A DNA stretch of 64,000 nt from Aureliella sp046290675 (lineage in GTDB: Bacteria > Planctomycetota > Planctomycetia > Pirellulales > Pirellulaceae), in assembly GCA_046290675.1 (NCBI GenBank), contig JBKAHA010000004.1:372001-436000 (forward strand), read 5' to 3'. A program made the translations under genes and the position numbers. The notes under the pieces were generated by a model. That model had not been told where the DNA came from. It saw only the letters and a program-made list of their open reading frames with translations, and did no database searches. Below, one piece after another: positions 7,846 to 17,150 of this stretch. Each line of letters begins with the position of its first letter. Within the stretch, counting starts at the first letter, position 1.

Positions 7846-8646
7846 CTAAACGGTCAGTCGGTCCAACATGCTCGCTTGTAACTGCTGGCTTCCACTCGCC
7901 ACAAAGCGTGGATTCCAAAGATCGAAATCACCTTTGTCCACTGAATCAACAACCACGCCCGCCGACTTAGCGATGAGCATTCCGGCAGCGACATCCCAGA
8001 CTTTGACGCAATTTGCCCAATAGGAATCCAAGCAGCCCTCGGCCAAATAGCAGAGATTGAGAGCCGCCGAGCCAAGCCGTCTCAGCGATTGGCTCGCTTC
8101 CAAAACTCGCAAGAATTGCTCGACTTCCTCATCGTTGCGAGTCACACCTGGACGGAAGCTACAGCAAACCATCGCCTTCGAGATTTCGCTGCACCCGCTA
8201 GCTTGGATCGGCTTACCGTCCTTCGCAGGGTAGCCATCCTCCGAAGCCGAGTACATCACGTCGGCAAGCGGATCGTAGACGACGCCCACCAAAGGGGTGT
8301 CGCCTTCGACTAACGCGATCGAAACCGAAAAGCTCGGAAGCCTGTGCACAAAGTTCGCCGTGCCATCCAGCGGATCCACAATCCACATTGGCTGACCCGA
8401 TTTACGTGCGTCTTCGCGCTCTTCGGCGCTGGATTCCTCGCCAAGAAAAGCAAAGCTAGGAAAGCGGCTACAAAGCAATTCTTGAATTGCCTTCTGCGAT
8501 GCGAGGTCGGCATCTGTTACTAGATCTGCGGGGGCTTTTTCGCGTACGGCTGCTCGGCCCATTTGGTCACGGAGGATGCCACCTCCGATTCGGGCAGCTT
8601 CTTTTGCGGCTTCAAGTGTTGATTGCAATCGTCTGTCCAGTTCCAA
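7846..8646 (-). CDS. Inositol monophosphatase family protein
   Basis: A 266-residue protein of normal family length. The metal and phosphate site is complete: GEES (Glu70), WIVDPLDGTANF (Asp91, Asp94) and WDVAAG towards the C-terminus. These enzymes remove phosphate from myo-inositol-1-phosphate or related sugar phosphates using Mg2+. Some members act on histidinol phosphate or 3'-phosphoadenosine phosphate, and the exact substrate cannot be read from the motifs. The gene follows an aldo/keto reductase on the same strand 55 bases upstream, so a role in polyol metabolism is possible. Confidence 0.9.
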   Translation of the reverse strand: MELDRRLQSTLEAAKEAARIGGGILRDQMGRAAVREKAPADLVTDADLASQKAIQELLCSRFPSFAFLGEESSAEEREDARKSGQPMWIVDPLDGTANFVHRLPSFSVSIALVEGDTPLVGVVYDPLADVMYSASEDGYPAKDGKPIQASGCSEISKAMVCCSFRPGVTRNDEEVEQFLRVLEASQSLRRLGSAALNLCYLAEGCLDSYWANCVKVWDVAAGMLIAKSAGVVVDSVDKGDFDLWNPRFVASGSQQLQASMLDRLTV

Positions 8647-8701
8647 GTCGTTTTGCAGATGGTCTCATCTCGTCGCAAGATGAGGTTAGGAAGATTTCGA
8701 G

Positions 8702-9688
8702 CTATTCGTAGATTGGGAAGAAACATCCAAACGCCGATTCGCAGAATACGCCGGGATCGTTGAACCGCCGATTTCGATCTAGGGACGAAATTTGAGTCAT
8801 CTCTTCGGAAGAAAGTTCGAAATCGAAAATGTCTATGTTCTCTCTCAATCGATCGATTCGCGATGATTTGGGTATCACCGAGGTCCCTCTCTGAATGCCC
8901 CACCGCAACACAATTTGCGCCTCCGTTTTGCCTTTTGCCTGCGCCATTTCATGAATGCAGGCTTCATTCAGAACGGAATCGTTCGACTGTGCCATACCTA
9001 GTTCGATGTAAGAGCCGGCACCCAGCGGGGAAAACGCTGTGTATGCAATGGAGTGTTCATTGCAAAATCGGAGTAGCTTGTCCTGCGTTAAATACGGATG
9101 CGATTCGACTTGGAGAACCGTGGGCTTGATTTCGGCATAGCTGAGTAAGTCTCTCAGTAGCGAGCATCCGAAATTGCACACTCCAATCTGTTTGGCCCTT
9201 CCTGATCTGGCAAGCGACTCCATAGCTGACCAAGTTTCTGAGATTGGAACGGAATCGATTTCCATCTTGGGGGAATCGACTGCTGGATCGAAAAACCAAC
9301 CAGGCGGATAGCGTTCTTCGATCGAAACGTGCTTCAGAGCGATCGGGAAGTGAACTAGGTAGAGATCGAGATAGTCGAGCTGCAGGTCACTGAGTGTCTT
9401 GGCGAACGCCGCCTCAACGTGCGAAGAGCGATGGTGAGTATTCCAGAGTTTGCTTGTGATCCACAAGTCTTCGCGTTGGCACAGTCCCTCCTGAAATGCC
9501 CGTTGGAATCCAATTCCAGCCTCAATCTCGTTGCCGTAGTCGCATGCCGAGTCAAAGTGACGGTAGCCAAGCTTGATCGCCTCATAGACGATCTCTGCTG
9601 TCGATTCATTTGGGATTTTCCAGAGTCCCAAACCCACCGCTGGTAGCTTGGCTCCGTTCGAAAGCGTGAGATTCCGACTTGATGACAT
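8702..9688 (-). CDS. Aldo/keto reductase, xylose-reductase-like
   Basis: A 328-residue (beta/alpha)8 NADPH-dependent reductase. Catalytic residues are visible: Asp and Tyr in FDSACDYGNE, Lys in TSKLWN and His in LVHFP. The segments LVHFPIALKHVSIEERYPPG, LQVESHPYL, VIPKSS and the end RFNDPG closely resemble fungal-type xylose reductases (AKR2B), which reduce aldoses to polyols. A further in-frame start exists at 9736, but ATG 9688 gives the standard N-terminus (MSSSRNLTLSNGAKLPAVGLG). It is encoded just upstream of an inositol-phosphatase-family gene. The actual sugar substrate is not known. Confidence 0.88.
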   Translation of the reverse strand: MSSSRNLTLSNGAKLPAVGLGLWKIPNESTAEIVYEAIKLGYRHFDSACDYGNEIEAGIGFQRAFQEGLCQREDLWITSKLWNTHHRSSHVEAAFAKTLSDLQLDYLDLYLVHFPIALKHVSIEERYPPGWFFDPAVDSPKMEIDSVPISETWSAMESLARSGRAKQIGVCNFGCSLLRDLLSYAEIKPTVLQVESHPYLTQDKLLRFCNEHSIAYTAFSPLGAGSYIELGMAQSNDSVLNEACIHEMAQAKGKTEAQIVLRWGIQRGTSVIPKSSRIDRLRENIDIFDFELSSEEMTQISSLDRNRRFNDPGVFCESAFGCFFPIYE

Positions 9689-10004
9689 TCTTGGTTGCCT
9701 ATTTGATCGTTCACGAATTGGTAACGTGCTAATCACCTGATGCTGCCTGGGGCACCGTGATTCTTTTCTCGATTGGCGGCCGCTTGTAGTGAGTGTGCTT
9801 CAGGAAGGAAACGCAACTATCTCAGGCTCCACGCCACTTTTTCGCTTTATGTTCGCTCTATGTATTGGCTCGCCACTATTGGATAGGATGGTAGCAGAAA
9901 AGCTCTGGTTGACGAGGCGAAGCAAGGGAACCAGATCGGTGTGTGCGATATTTTCGGGTGAGGACACGGATTCAATGGAACGGTGTGTATGAGAGGGGCT
10001 GGGT
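9689..10004. other. Divergent intergenic region
   Basis: It separates the divergent aldo/keto reductase and sigma-factor genes. No gene and no convincing promoter consensus was seen. A GAGGGG ribosome-binding site sits just before the sigma-factor ATG. Confidence 0.45.
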
Positions 10005-10619
10005 ATGAGTGACGAGTGTCCAGAAGAGCTTCTCAGGCGGGTGCGTGAACACGACGGCGCGGCCTTCGCCGAATTTTGTCAGATAAACCGGGGGGCTTTG
10101 CTGGCGGCTTTGGAGAGAAAGGTTGGTCCAGGGCTGCGACGGAAGCTCGAGCTCGAAGATATTCTTCAAGAAACCATTGCACGAGCAGTTAGAGATTTTC
10201 CCAAAGTCGACTTTACCGGTCAGGAGCCAATCGGCTGGCTGTACAAAGTGATGGACCGTCAGATTGTCGATCTACATCGTTATCATTTTGAGGCGAAGAA
10301 ACGCGAGGGGGCACGCGAGATTTCGATGGACGGGTCAAAGGGGGTGGATGTTGGGAGATCCAAGGGATTTGCAGATCTGTTGGTTGCCAGTATGACTTCA
10401 CCAAGCCAGGTGCTTTCAAGGAACATCAAGCTGGGCAAGATCTACCAAGCACTGGGTGAACTGCCCGAGGAAACGCAGAAGGCCATCCGCTGGAGATATC
10501 TCGAGAATCTTCCTAGCCAGGAAATTGCCTCACGTATCGGGAAGTCGGACGCCGCAACTCGTGTTCTGCTTTCACGTGGCATACGCAGGTTGCAATCGGC
10601 TGTCAGAGCCTCGGAATGA
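10005..10619 (+). CDS. ECF-type RNA polymerase sigma factor
   Basis: A 204-residue sigma-70-family protein. Region 2 is visible in ELEDILQETIARAVRDFPKVDF and GWLYKVMDRQIVDLHRYH. Region 4 appears as LPEETQKAIRWRYLENLPSQEIASRIGKSDAATRVLLSRGIRRLQ, a helix-turn-helix for the -35 element. Such factors direct RNA polymerase to a small regulon. The insert between regions 2 and 4 and the GKSDAATRVLLSRG recognition helix recall the large planctomycete ECF expansions. No anti-sigma gene is next to it. The divergent neighbour is the aldo/keto reductase, which could be a target. Confidence 0.88.
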   Translation: MSDECPEELLRRVREHDGAAFAEFCQINRGALLAALERKVGPGLRRKLELEDILQETIARAVRDFPKVDFTGQEPIGWLYKVMDRQIVDLHRYHFEAKKREGAREISMDGSKGVDVGRSKGFADLLVASMTSPSQVLSRNIKLGKIYQALGELPEETQKAIRWRYLENLPSQEIASRIGKSDAATRVLLSRGIRRLQSAVRASE

Positions 10620-10652
10620 ATCGGGACGAGGCCGACAAGAAATGGTCACATC

Positions 10653-11381
10653 TCAGATCGTCTGGATTTGCGACAGAGCATCGGCTGCCTCGTCTGGGTT
10701 AGTCGTATCGCAAACGACCAAGCCGTCTCGAAGAACGATGTTCCGGTGGGCGTTTCGCGCGACGTTCAAATCGTGCGTCACGAGGATCACGGTTAGGCCG
10801 CGTTCTTCGTTGAGCTTCTTGAATAACCCGATTACTTCGCGGCTTGTTTTGGTATCCAAGTTTCCGGTCGGTTCGTCTCCCATCAGGATGTTGGGAGAGG
10901 TAGATAGGGCTCGAGCAATGGCGACTCGCTGCTGCTGTCCGCCGGAAAGCTGCCCTGGGTGATGGTCTAGGCGGTCCCCTAGCCCAACCAGCGTCAGCAT
11001 TTCGGTAGCCAACTCTCGACGCTTCCGCTGCGTTATTCCGGGACCATAGAGGAGCGGCAGTTCAACGTTTTCAATGGCCGAGGTACGTGCCAACAAGTTG
11101 AAGTTCTGGAACACGAATCCGATCTGGCGGTTTCGGATTCGAGCCCGCGCGTCTCTTGTCATTCCGACGACCTCGTTGCCGTCCAGAAGGTAGCTACCGC
11201 TAGTGGGTCGGTCGAGGCAGCCCAAGGTATTCATCAACGTTGATTTGCCAGAACCTGAGGGCCCAATCAAAGCAACGTACTCGCCGCGTTCGATATTAAG
11301 GGTCACTCCCTGGAGTGCGTGAACTTCGACTTCGCCCATGGTGTAGACCTTGGCGACATCCGTTAGTTCGATAAGCGGCAT
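10653..11381 (-). CDS. ABC transporter ATP-binding protein, LolD/MacB type
   Basis: A 242-residue ATPase with every expected motif: Walker A GPSGSGKST (residues 40-48), Q-loop in IGFVFQNFNLLARTSA, signature QLSGGQQQR, Walker B ILMGDEPTGNLD and the switch histidine in VTHD. The sequence belongs to the LolD/MacB/FtsE-like group, which powers release of lipoproteins or export of peptides and macrolides by a separate permease with an MacB-like periplasmic domain. No permease gene is adjacent in this window, which is unusual. The TPR membrane protein lies 73 bases upstream on the same strand and might be co-transcribed. Confidence 0.92.
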   Translation of the reverse strand: MPLIELTDVAKVYTMGEVEVHALQGVTLNIERGEYVALIGPSGSGKSTLMNTLGCLDRPTSGSYLLDGNEVVGMTRDARARIRNRQIGFVFQNFNLLARTSAIENVELPLLYGPGITQRKRRELATEMLTLVGLGDRLDHHPGQLSGGQQQRVAIARALSTSPNILMGDEPTGNLDTKTSREVIGLFKKLNEERGLTVILVTHDLNVARNAHRNIVLRDGLVVCDTTNPDEAADALSQIQTI

Positions 11382-11454
11382 GGAATCTCTCGGTCAAACG
11401 AATTCGGAATACCGCTTCATTCTACTCACGAGAGCGATTGCACGGGGCTAATGC

Positions 11455-13254
11455 CTAAGAATCGGCGCCATCAGACTGATTTTGGGGTGCCGAAGAATCA
11501 CCCCCTGGTGTGTTCGAGGAGGACCTTTCGGTTTCGGTGGAAGTCGCTCCGGAAGTAGGAGTCGTTAATTCTATTTCGGGAACGGAGGTATCACCTTCAG
11601 TTGCAACGGACTCGGCTGCCGCTGCCTCGGCAGCGGCTTCTTCCAACTTCTTCTTTTCCTCAGCTTCTTTCAGCTGTTCGATGTATTCTTCCTGAATGGT
11701 TGCCATCGATTCATCCCCGATCGCTCTATATTGTTCAGCTAACCGCTCTCGGAAATCCGTTCGCTCTGGGTCCATCTCGATCGCCTTTTCAAATGCGGCG
11801 ATCGCTGCAGTACTGTTCTTCTTCTTGCCATACAGCGTTCCGAGCGTGTCATAGAAGTCTGCTTTTGATTCGCCGAGCCGGTTTGCGATGTCAATTGCTT
11901 GCAGGGACAAGGCGATGGCTTGGTCCAGTTTTTCGGGGCGGAACTCGCCGTAAATAAACGCCAAATTGTTTCGTGATTCGATCTCATTGCGGTCGCGCAT
12001 CACGACCTGTTCTAAGTGGGGGATGGCGGCTTCCAGTTCTCCTCGCACGATTCGAGCCTCAGCTAGCAATCGGTGTGTTACGGGAGTCGCGGTACCGCTA
12101 CCAAGGAATTTTTTCAGCTTCTCGATTAGTTCCTTGCTCGCGGCACGACTATTCGCCCGAGCGAGCCTGGAAATCTCCTCGCCGATCATGGGGTTGGATG
12201 GATCGCAACGATATGCTGCGTCTAGATAACGCACTGTGTTGGTGTCGACCCCGCCCTTGTTTTGGATCTCAAGTCGATATAGGTAACGATAAAGCTCTGA
12301 GAGTGCTCGGCGGAGCTTATCTGATTCTCCAGCCGCCATGCCTTCTTTGAGAAGTGTCTCTGCTTCCTCCACTTTGCCTTGGGCGCGGAGACTTTCGGCT
12401 AGCTGGATTCGATAACTATCGTTCTTCGGTTCTTCAGCTAGTTTTTCCCGAAAGTACTCCTCGGCCTCAGGATACGCATCTTGAACCACAAGTGCATTAC
12501 CGACTTTCGCAGCAAGTGATCCCAAACGCAGTGAATATTGCGGGTCAATCTCGGCGGCGCTCTGCATGAGGTTCAACGCCATGTTCTTGTCCCTGCGTAT
12601 CGCAGCATCGCCTCGGCTCCAATTCTTTGCGCATTCATAGAAGAATTGGCTTCCCGACGTTAGCAGCTGAAGCGGTACTCGTTTTGCTTTGATTCCTTCA
12701 GTGATGTGATGCCGTAGCATCGGAATCGTTTCACGGGGGTCTTTTCCCTGTGGGCCCTCGCTCATCCGCATCAGTGCCAAAAAGGCGTGGGCCTCGGGGA
12801 GTCCAGCTTTGTCGTCCGGGGCAATTTCTGCCAGCATCTCTCGCGACTCTTCCGCAGCCCCTTGCTGCAACATGCTCATTGCGATGTAAAACCGACTGCG
12901 GTCACTTGGAATTAGGGACTCAACACGACGGAAGAGCATGTCAGCGTATGGCGAGATTCGGTTCTTCTCAGCAGTTTCCACAGCCTCAGCGTCGGACTCA
13001 TCATCTGACGGTGATTCCGCTGTACCCGTCCAAGTCTCCGTCCATTCCTCGACTTCAGCCTCCCCGAGCTTCATATACCAGGACGCCAGCTCCTGCTTGC
13101 TCTGCGTTCGCCCATACCAAACGAACCCAAGAGTTGCGACTACCAATACCAAGGGAAACAATCCGAGTAGGACTTTGGTCCATTGTCGGGTAAGCATCCA
13201 GTCATAAAAGAAGCCGGCAAAGTCGACGAACCATTTTGTAGGATCTAACTGCAT
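11455..13254 (-). CDS. Membrane-anchored TPR-repeat protein
   Basis: A 599-residue protein with a single N-terminal membrane helix (VLLGLFPLVLVVATLGFVWYG, about residues 27-47). A long array of tetratricopeptide helices follows, for example YPEAEEYFREKLAEEP and STAAIAAFEKAIEMDPERT. The tail is a Lys/Glu/Ala coiled stretch and then a Ser/Thr-rich disordered end. TPRs mediate protein-protein contacts, here probably on the periplasmic side. The start MQLDPTKWF at 13254 is preferred to an upstream in-frame start at 13302, which adds an unlikely leader. It precedes the ABC ATPase gene, and a joint role is possible but unproven. Confidence 0.85.
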   Translation of the reverse strand: MQLDPTKWFVDFAGFFYDWMLTRQWTKVLLGLFPLVLVVATLGFVWYGRTQSKQELASWYMKLGEAEVEEWTETWTGTAESPSDDESDAEAVETAEKNRISPYADMLFRRVESLIPSDRSRFYIAMSMLQQGAAEESREMLAEIAPDDKAGLPEAHAFLALMRMSEGPQGKDPRETIPMLRHHITEGIKAKRVPLQLLTSGSQFFYECAKNWSRGDAAIRRDKNMALNLMQSAAEIDPQYSLRLGSLAAKVGNALVVQDAYPEAEEYFREKLAEEPKNDSYRIQLAESLRAQGKVEEAETLLKEGMAAGESDKLRRALSELYRYLYRLEIQNKGGVDTNTVRYLDAAYRCDPSNPMIGEEISRLARANSRAASKELIEKLKKFLGSGTATPVTHRLLAEARIVRGELEAAIPHLEQVVMRDRNEIESRNNLAFIYGEFRPEKLDQAIALSLQAIDIANRLGESKADFYDTLGTLYGKKKNSTAAIAAFEKAIEMDPERTDFRERLAEQYRAIGDESMATIQEEYIEQLKEAEEKKKLEEAAAEAAAAESVATEGDTSVPEIELTTPTSGATSTETERSSSNTPGGDSSAPQNQSDGADS

Positions 13255-13623
13255 CTCGTAGAGTCTGCCAATAGCGGGGCAAAATGAAGTGTTGGACGAC
13301 AATCGGATTTGGGTAGGGATCCAGTCTCCAGTAGGGCTGGTTGCGCGAGTAAAGCCGCTCCCTCGCCCGAATGGACCCGGCTTCTATAATATTACCAGAG
13401 GAGGCCGATTTGATCGATCGAACGCGACCCCATACGGGACATCCGGAAAGATAGGGTAGGTTGAATCGATTGAATGGATACGTTCGGACGCGGGCAGTAA
13501 TTTCTACGGTTGCGAGTTGTGAGGTGGTTCACTGGTACAAGGCTGGACACGGTTCTGGCAGTGAGTCCGTGGTTCAGCCGCGTTCAAGAGTTGTCTGTTT
13601 TGAAGCAGTGAGAGGCAGGAAAG
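13255..13623. other. Divergent intergenic region
   Basis: It lies between the TPR gene and msrA, which point away from each other. A TATAAT occurs at 13385-13390 on the plus strand but without a good -35. No gene is supported. Confidence 0.45.
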
Positions 13624-14316
13624 ATGGGTGATCAGTCGTGGAAACGTTTCGTTGCTTACGCTTGGATGGTTGGGGCCCTTCTTGGGTGCAATGTCCAGGC
13701 GCAAGACTCTGGCAAGAGTGGCGATGTTAAAGAGAAGAAGCAAGCCGAGGTAGAGAAGGACATGGAAGAAAGCAAATCAGAGTTAGCGGTGGCAACCTTC
13801 GCAGGTGGCTGTTTCTGGTGCACTGAAGCGGTTTTTGAGCAAATGGAAGGCGTCGAAGATGTAGTTTCTGGCTATATCGGCGGCAGAATCAAGGATCCCA
13901 GCTATGAAGCGGTTTGTACCGGGCGAACGGGGCATGCCGAAGCTTGCGAGATTAAGTACGACCCCGAAAAAGTATCTTTCATCGAGCTGATGAAGGTCTT
14001 CTTTAAAACGCATGATCCGACGACATTGAACCGGCAGGGGGCAGACGTGGGAACTCAATATCGTTCTGCGATATTTTTCCACGACGATGAGCAAAAGAAG
14101 CTGGCCGAAGAGGTGATTCAAAAACTCGACGAATCTGGGGCCTACCGCGGCAAAATTGTCACGGAAGTCACCAAAGCTTCAGAGTTTTACATTGCTGAGG
14201 ACAAACATCAGGATTTCTATGCTCGAAATCCGAACTACGGGTATTGTGCCGCGGTCGTGCGGCCCAAGGTTGAAAAGTTCAAGAGTGCCTTTCCTGACAA
14301 AGTGGTTAAGCCGTAA
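13624..14316 (+). CDS. msrA: Exported peptide-methionine (S)-S-oxide reductase
   Basis: A 230-residue MsrA. The catalytic cysteine is Cys63 in GGCFWCTEAVFEQMEGV, and the family segments YEAVCTGRTGHAEA, HDPTTLNRQGADVGTQYRS and YFYARNPNYGYC-like end (DFYARNPNYGYCAAVV) are present. It reduces methionine-S-sulfoxide in damaged proteins. The first 60 residues are an export region: a hydrophobic segment ending in GALLGCNVQAQ, which could be a lipoprotein signal with Cys22, then a charged linker. It probably works outside the cytoplasm, where electrons would have to come from an exported thioredoxin-like partner. An AGGAA ribosome site lies a few bases before the ATG. Confidence 0.93.
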   Translation: MGDQSWKRFVAYAWMVGALLGCNVQAQDSGKSGDVKEKKQAEVEKDMEESKSELAVATFAGGCFWCTEAVFEQMEGVEDVVSGYIGGRIKDPSYEAVCTGRTGHAEACEIKYDPEKVSFIELMKVFFKTHDPTTLNRQGADVGTQYRSAIFFHDDEQKKLAEEVIQKLDESGAYRGKIVTEVTKASEFYIAEDKHQDFYARNPNYGYCAAVVRPKVEKFKSAFPDKVVKP

Positions 14317-14325
14317 TTCGGCTTA
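14307..14325 (+). terminator. Hairpin overlapping the msrA stop
   Basis: TAAGCCG (14307-14313) and CGGCTTA (14319-14325) form a perfect 7-base-pair stem with the msrA stop codon in the loop. There is no T-run after it, so it may be an RNA-stability element rather than an intrinsic terminator. Confidence 0.3.
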
Positions 14326-14391
14326 GCGCGATGTATTGAGGAGATCTTTGTTGGCAGAAGCGAGCGGCTTTGGGTGTGACGCAGATTATGG

Positions 14392-15927
14392 TTATTGCCA
14401 GATGGCACGATCAAGCATTCGGTAATTGATCGCCTCTTGCAAGTGGATGGGTTCGATCGATTCGCTGTTTTCTAGGTCTGCGATCGTTCGAGCCACTCGG
14501 AGCACCTTGTCGTGAGCTCGGGCAGAAAGGCCAAGTTCATTGCAGCTGTCTCTCAAGAGATTGGTGCCAATCGTGTCGAGTGGGCAATACTCTCGCAATT
14601 GCCTGCTCGACATAAGGGCGTTGTAGAGATGCGGTTCTGATTTGAATCGCTGCGATTGGAGCGACCTAGCTTGCTCAACCGAACGTCGCATTTCATCGCT
14701 GCTAGTTCCGTTTTCGGATGATGACAGTTCTTGGAATGGTACGGCCGGAACTTCGATATGGATATCAATTCGGTCTAAGAGCGGCCCCGAAATGCGTTGC
14801 ATATAACGCTCGATCTGTGTCGGGCTGCAGTTGCAGGTCCTTCGAGGATCCGTCCTAAACCCACATGGGCAAGGATTCAGTGCAGCAACAAGCATGAAGT
14901 TGGCGGGGAAAGTCGTGGAGCGAAGCGCACGTGAGATGGTGACGGTACGATCTTCTAGCGGTTGTCTCATGACCTCGAGTGTGCGGCGATCAAATTCTGG
15001 AAGCTCATCGAGAAAAAGAACGCCGTGATGCGCCATGCTGATCTCCCCGGGAGACGGTGGGCTTCCGCCACCGACTAAACCTGCGTTACTGATCGTGTGG
15101 TGAGGCGAACGGAAAGGCCGAATTGCCATCAGCGGTTGTCCTGACTTCAATCGGCCAAGCGAGCTGTAGATGCGCGTTGTTTCAATCGATTCTGAGGCGG
15201 TCAATGTAGGAAGAACGGTCGGCAAACGCTTTGCGAGCATCGTTTTTCCAGAGCCTGGCGGACCGAGCATGAGCAGGTTGTGCGATCCGGCAGCCGCTAT
15301 AGTCAGTGCTCGTTTTGCGACCTCTTGCCCACGGACGTCAGAAAAGTCTGCTTCGTAGCGACTGAATTCATCAAAGAGCTCGTTGAGTCTAGGCGGGTGC
15401 GGATCAATTTCGACCGATCCAACAAAGAATCCGACCGCCTCGGTCAATGTCGAGATTGGGATCACTTCAATCTCAGAGACGACAGCGGCTTCACCGGCGT
15501 TTTCCGCCGGAACTAAAATTCCGCGGTAACCAGCTTCCTTCGCTGCGATTGCCATCGAAAGAACACCTTTGACCGGACGCGTGTGTCCTTCTAACGCGAG
15601 CTCGCCGACAACAGCGTATTGCGAGAAACAATCAGACTGAAATTGGCCACTTCCAGCCAAGATGCCAAGTGAAATCGGGAGGTCAAATGATGCGGCCTGC
15701 TTTGGTAACTCCGCCGGCGCCAAATTGATCACCACTCGGTCATTCGGCCTCATGAATCCACTATTGACGATAGCGCGTTCCACGCGGTGAATACTCTCTT
15801 TGACAGCCTGCTCAGGCAGACCCACGAGCATCGTTTTGGGAAGTGGCGAGGAGGAAACGTCGACTTCCACTTCGACAAGCGGAGCTTCGATGCCCAACAG
15901 GGATAGTGTGTTTAGCTTCGCGAGCAT
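14392..15927 (-). CDS. YifB-family Mg-chelatase-like AAA ATPase (ComM-like)
   Basis: A 511-residue protein of standard YifB/ComM length. An N-terminal ChlI-type domain (SLLGIEAPLVEVEVDVSSS, GLPEQAVKESIHRV) is followed by the AAA core with Walker A GPPGSGKTMLAKRLP and Walker B GVLFLDELPEF. A cysteine cluster NPCPCGFRTDPRRTCNCSP and the ISGPLLDRIDIHIEVP block come next, then a helical C-terminus. ComM-type proteins form hexameric helicases that help branch migration during natural transformation. Function in planctomycetes is inferred from the family. It converges on msrA. Confidence 0.93.
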   Translation of the reverse strand: MLAKLNTLSLLGIEAPLVEVEVDVSSSPLPKTMLVGLPEQAVKESIHRVERAIVNSGFMRPNDRVVINLAPAELPKQAASFDLPISLGILAGSGQFQSDCFSQYAVVGELALEGHTRPVKGVLSMAIAAKEAGYRGILVPAENAGEAAVVSEIEVIPISTLTEAVGFFVGSVEIDPHPPRLNELFDEFSRYEADFSDVRGQEVAKRALTIAAAGSHNLLMLGPPGSGKTMLAKRLPTVLPTLTASESIETTRIYSSLGRLKSGQPLMAIRPFRSPHHTISNAGLVGGGSPPSPGEISMAHHGVLFLDELPEFDRRTLEVMRQPLEDRTVTISRALRSTTFPANFMLVAALNPCPCGFRTDPRRTCNCSPTQIERYMQRISGPLLDRIDIHIEVPAVPFQELSSSENGTSSDEMRRSVEQARSLQSQRFKSEPHLYNALMSSRQLREYCPLDTIGTNLLRDSCNELGLSARAHDKVLRVARTIADLENSESIEPIHLQEAINYRMLDRAIWQ

Positions 15928-16202
15928 TTGAACGTAGGGGCAAGATGAGTGGGCGTGGCAGACGTCTCAGGTATATTTTTGCTCCTTAACTCCAGGGCAA
16001 CAAGCAACGGGAGCTAATGCATACCAGTTACCACTGGATATGCATGAAACGAGCTGCGTTAGTAGGACGCGAAGAACCCCAGGTTCTTACAGCAGATTTC
16101 TGCAATTATTGAATTTTTGCTATCAAGCATTTGGGCAGGCAAGATTGAGACTTGCCCAAAGTCAAGCATGCGCTGATATGCCGAGTCGTGGAACGCTTGC
16201 AC

Positions 16203-17150
16203 CTAGTTGTCGTGGAGCCGAGTGATCTCGCTGCCTTGGATCGATCCCGTTTCCCTATGGATTTCGATATCTAGGTAGTAGCTGATGGCGCGTACAGAGC
16301 CGTCGGCAAGGGCTGCATTCCAGTTGGTCATGTGGGCGCTACCAAAGTCGTGACAGTTCAAGCAGTTGTTCTGAGTATCTTGGTATGGGGCTCGGCTTGT
16401 GAAACGTACGAATCCGTTCGCTGCGGTGCTGCGATCGACCCAACCTAGGGCAGGACCTCGATCACCAAAATCCGTGCCGTCGTGGTACTTGCCTTTATCC
16501 ATCCCCTTCTCGCCGATGAAATAGGTGTTGCTCAGCCCATCCGTGACGTCTCGAATTCGAGTTGCCAATCCCATTCGCCAAATGCCGTCTTTCAGAACAG
16601 AGATCTGATTGTGGCTGTTTTCTTCGACGGCGTAGCCACCATTCATTGCATAGTCCGAACGGGCTGCTTTCTCGCCGTACCTCTGTTTGAATGCATTGAT
16701 CAGCGGATATGCCTTTGGCGAGCGACGTGTCGGGCAGTGCAATACGTTGAGAGGCGTTTCCAAGGCTTCGCGTTGCTCATCGGACATGTTTAAAACGGGT
16801 GCAGAGCCGAGTTCTCCCCAACGGGACGACAACACACTTTGCTCGAGGAAGGGAAGTGATTTGGCAATCCAATTCCACCCTCGCATTGATTCACGACGTT
16901 GACGATGTTTGAACAGGACCAAGAAAGGCTGCTGCTCACCGGCGTAGCCCGGGAATATGCGGTTGGCGGTTTCGTAGTTGTGAGCCGCAAGCGCGAGTTG
17001 CTTTAAGTTGTTGCGGCACTGAACTTGTCTCGCAGCCTCGCGGATGGACTGCACCGCTGGGAGCAACAGTGAGACCAGGATCCCAATAATTGCGATCACT
17101 ACGAGTAGTTCTACGAGTGTGAATCCGCACCGTTGATCAAAACGCTTCAT
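16203..17150 (-). CDS. DUF1559 prepilin-like protein
   Basis: A 315-residue member of the large planctomycete DUF1559 family. It begins with a type IV prepilin signal, CGFTLVELLVVIAIIGILVS, where cleavage is expected before the Phe. The conserved LLPAVQSIREAARQVQCRNN and LKQLALAAHNYE blocks follow. The C-terminal motif NAALADGSVRAIS matches the DGSVR end of the family. Such proteins are thought to form pseudopilin or surface structures, but their exact role is unknown. It is a lone gene; the tetrahaem cytochrome lies 543 bases upstream on the same strand. Confidence 0.95.
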   Translation of the reverse strand: MKRFDQRCGFTLVELLVVIAIIGILVSLLLPAVQSIREAARQVQCRNNLKQLALAAHNYETANRIFPGYAGEQQPFLVLFKHRQRRESMRGWNWIAKSLPFLEQSVLSSRWGELGSAPVLNMSDEQREALETPLNVLHCPTRRSPKAYPLINAFKQRYGEKAARSDYAMNGGYAVEENSHNQISVLKDGIWRMGLATRIRDVTDGLSNTYFIGEKGMDKGKYHDGTDFGDRGPALGWVDRSTAANGFVRFTSRAPYQDTQNNCLNCHDFGSAHMTNWNAALADGSVRAISYYLDIEIHRETGSIQGSEITRLHDN

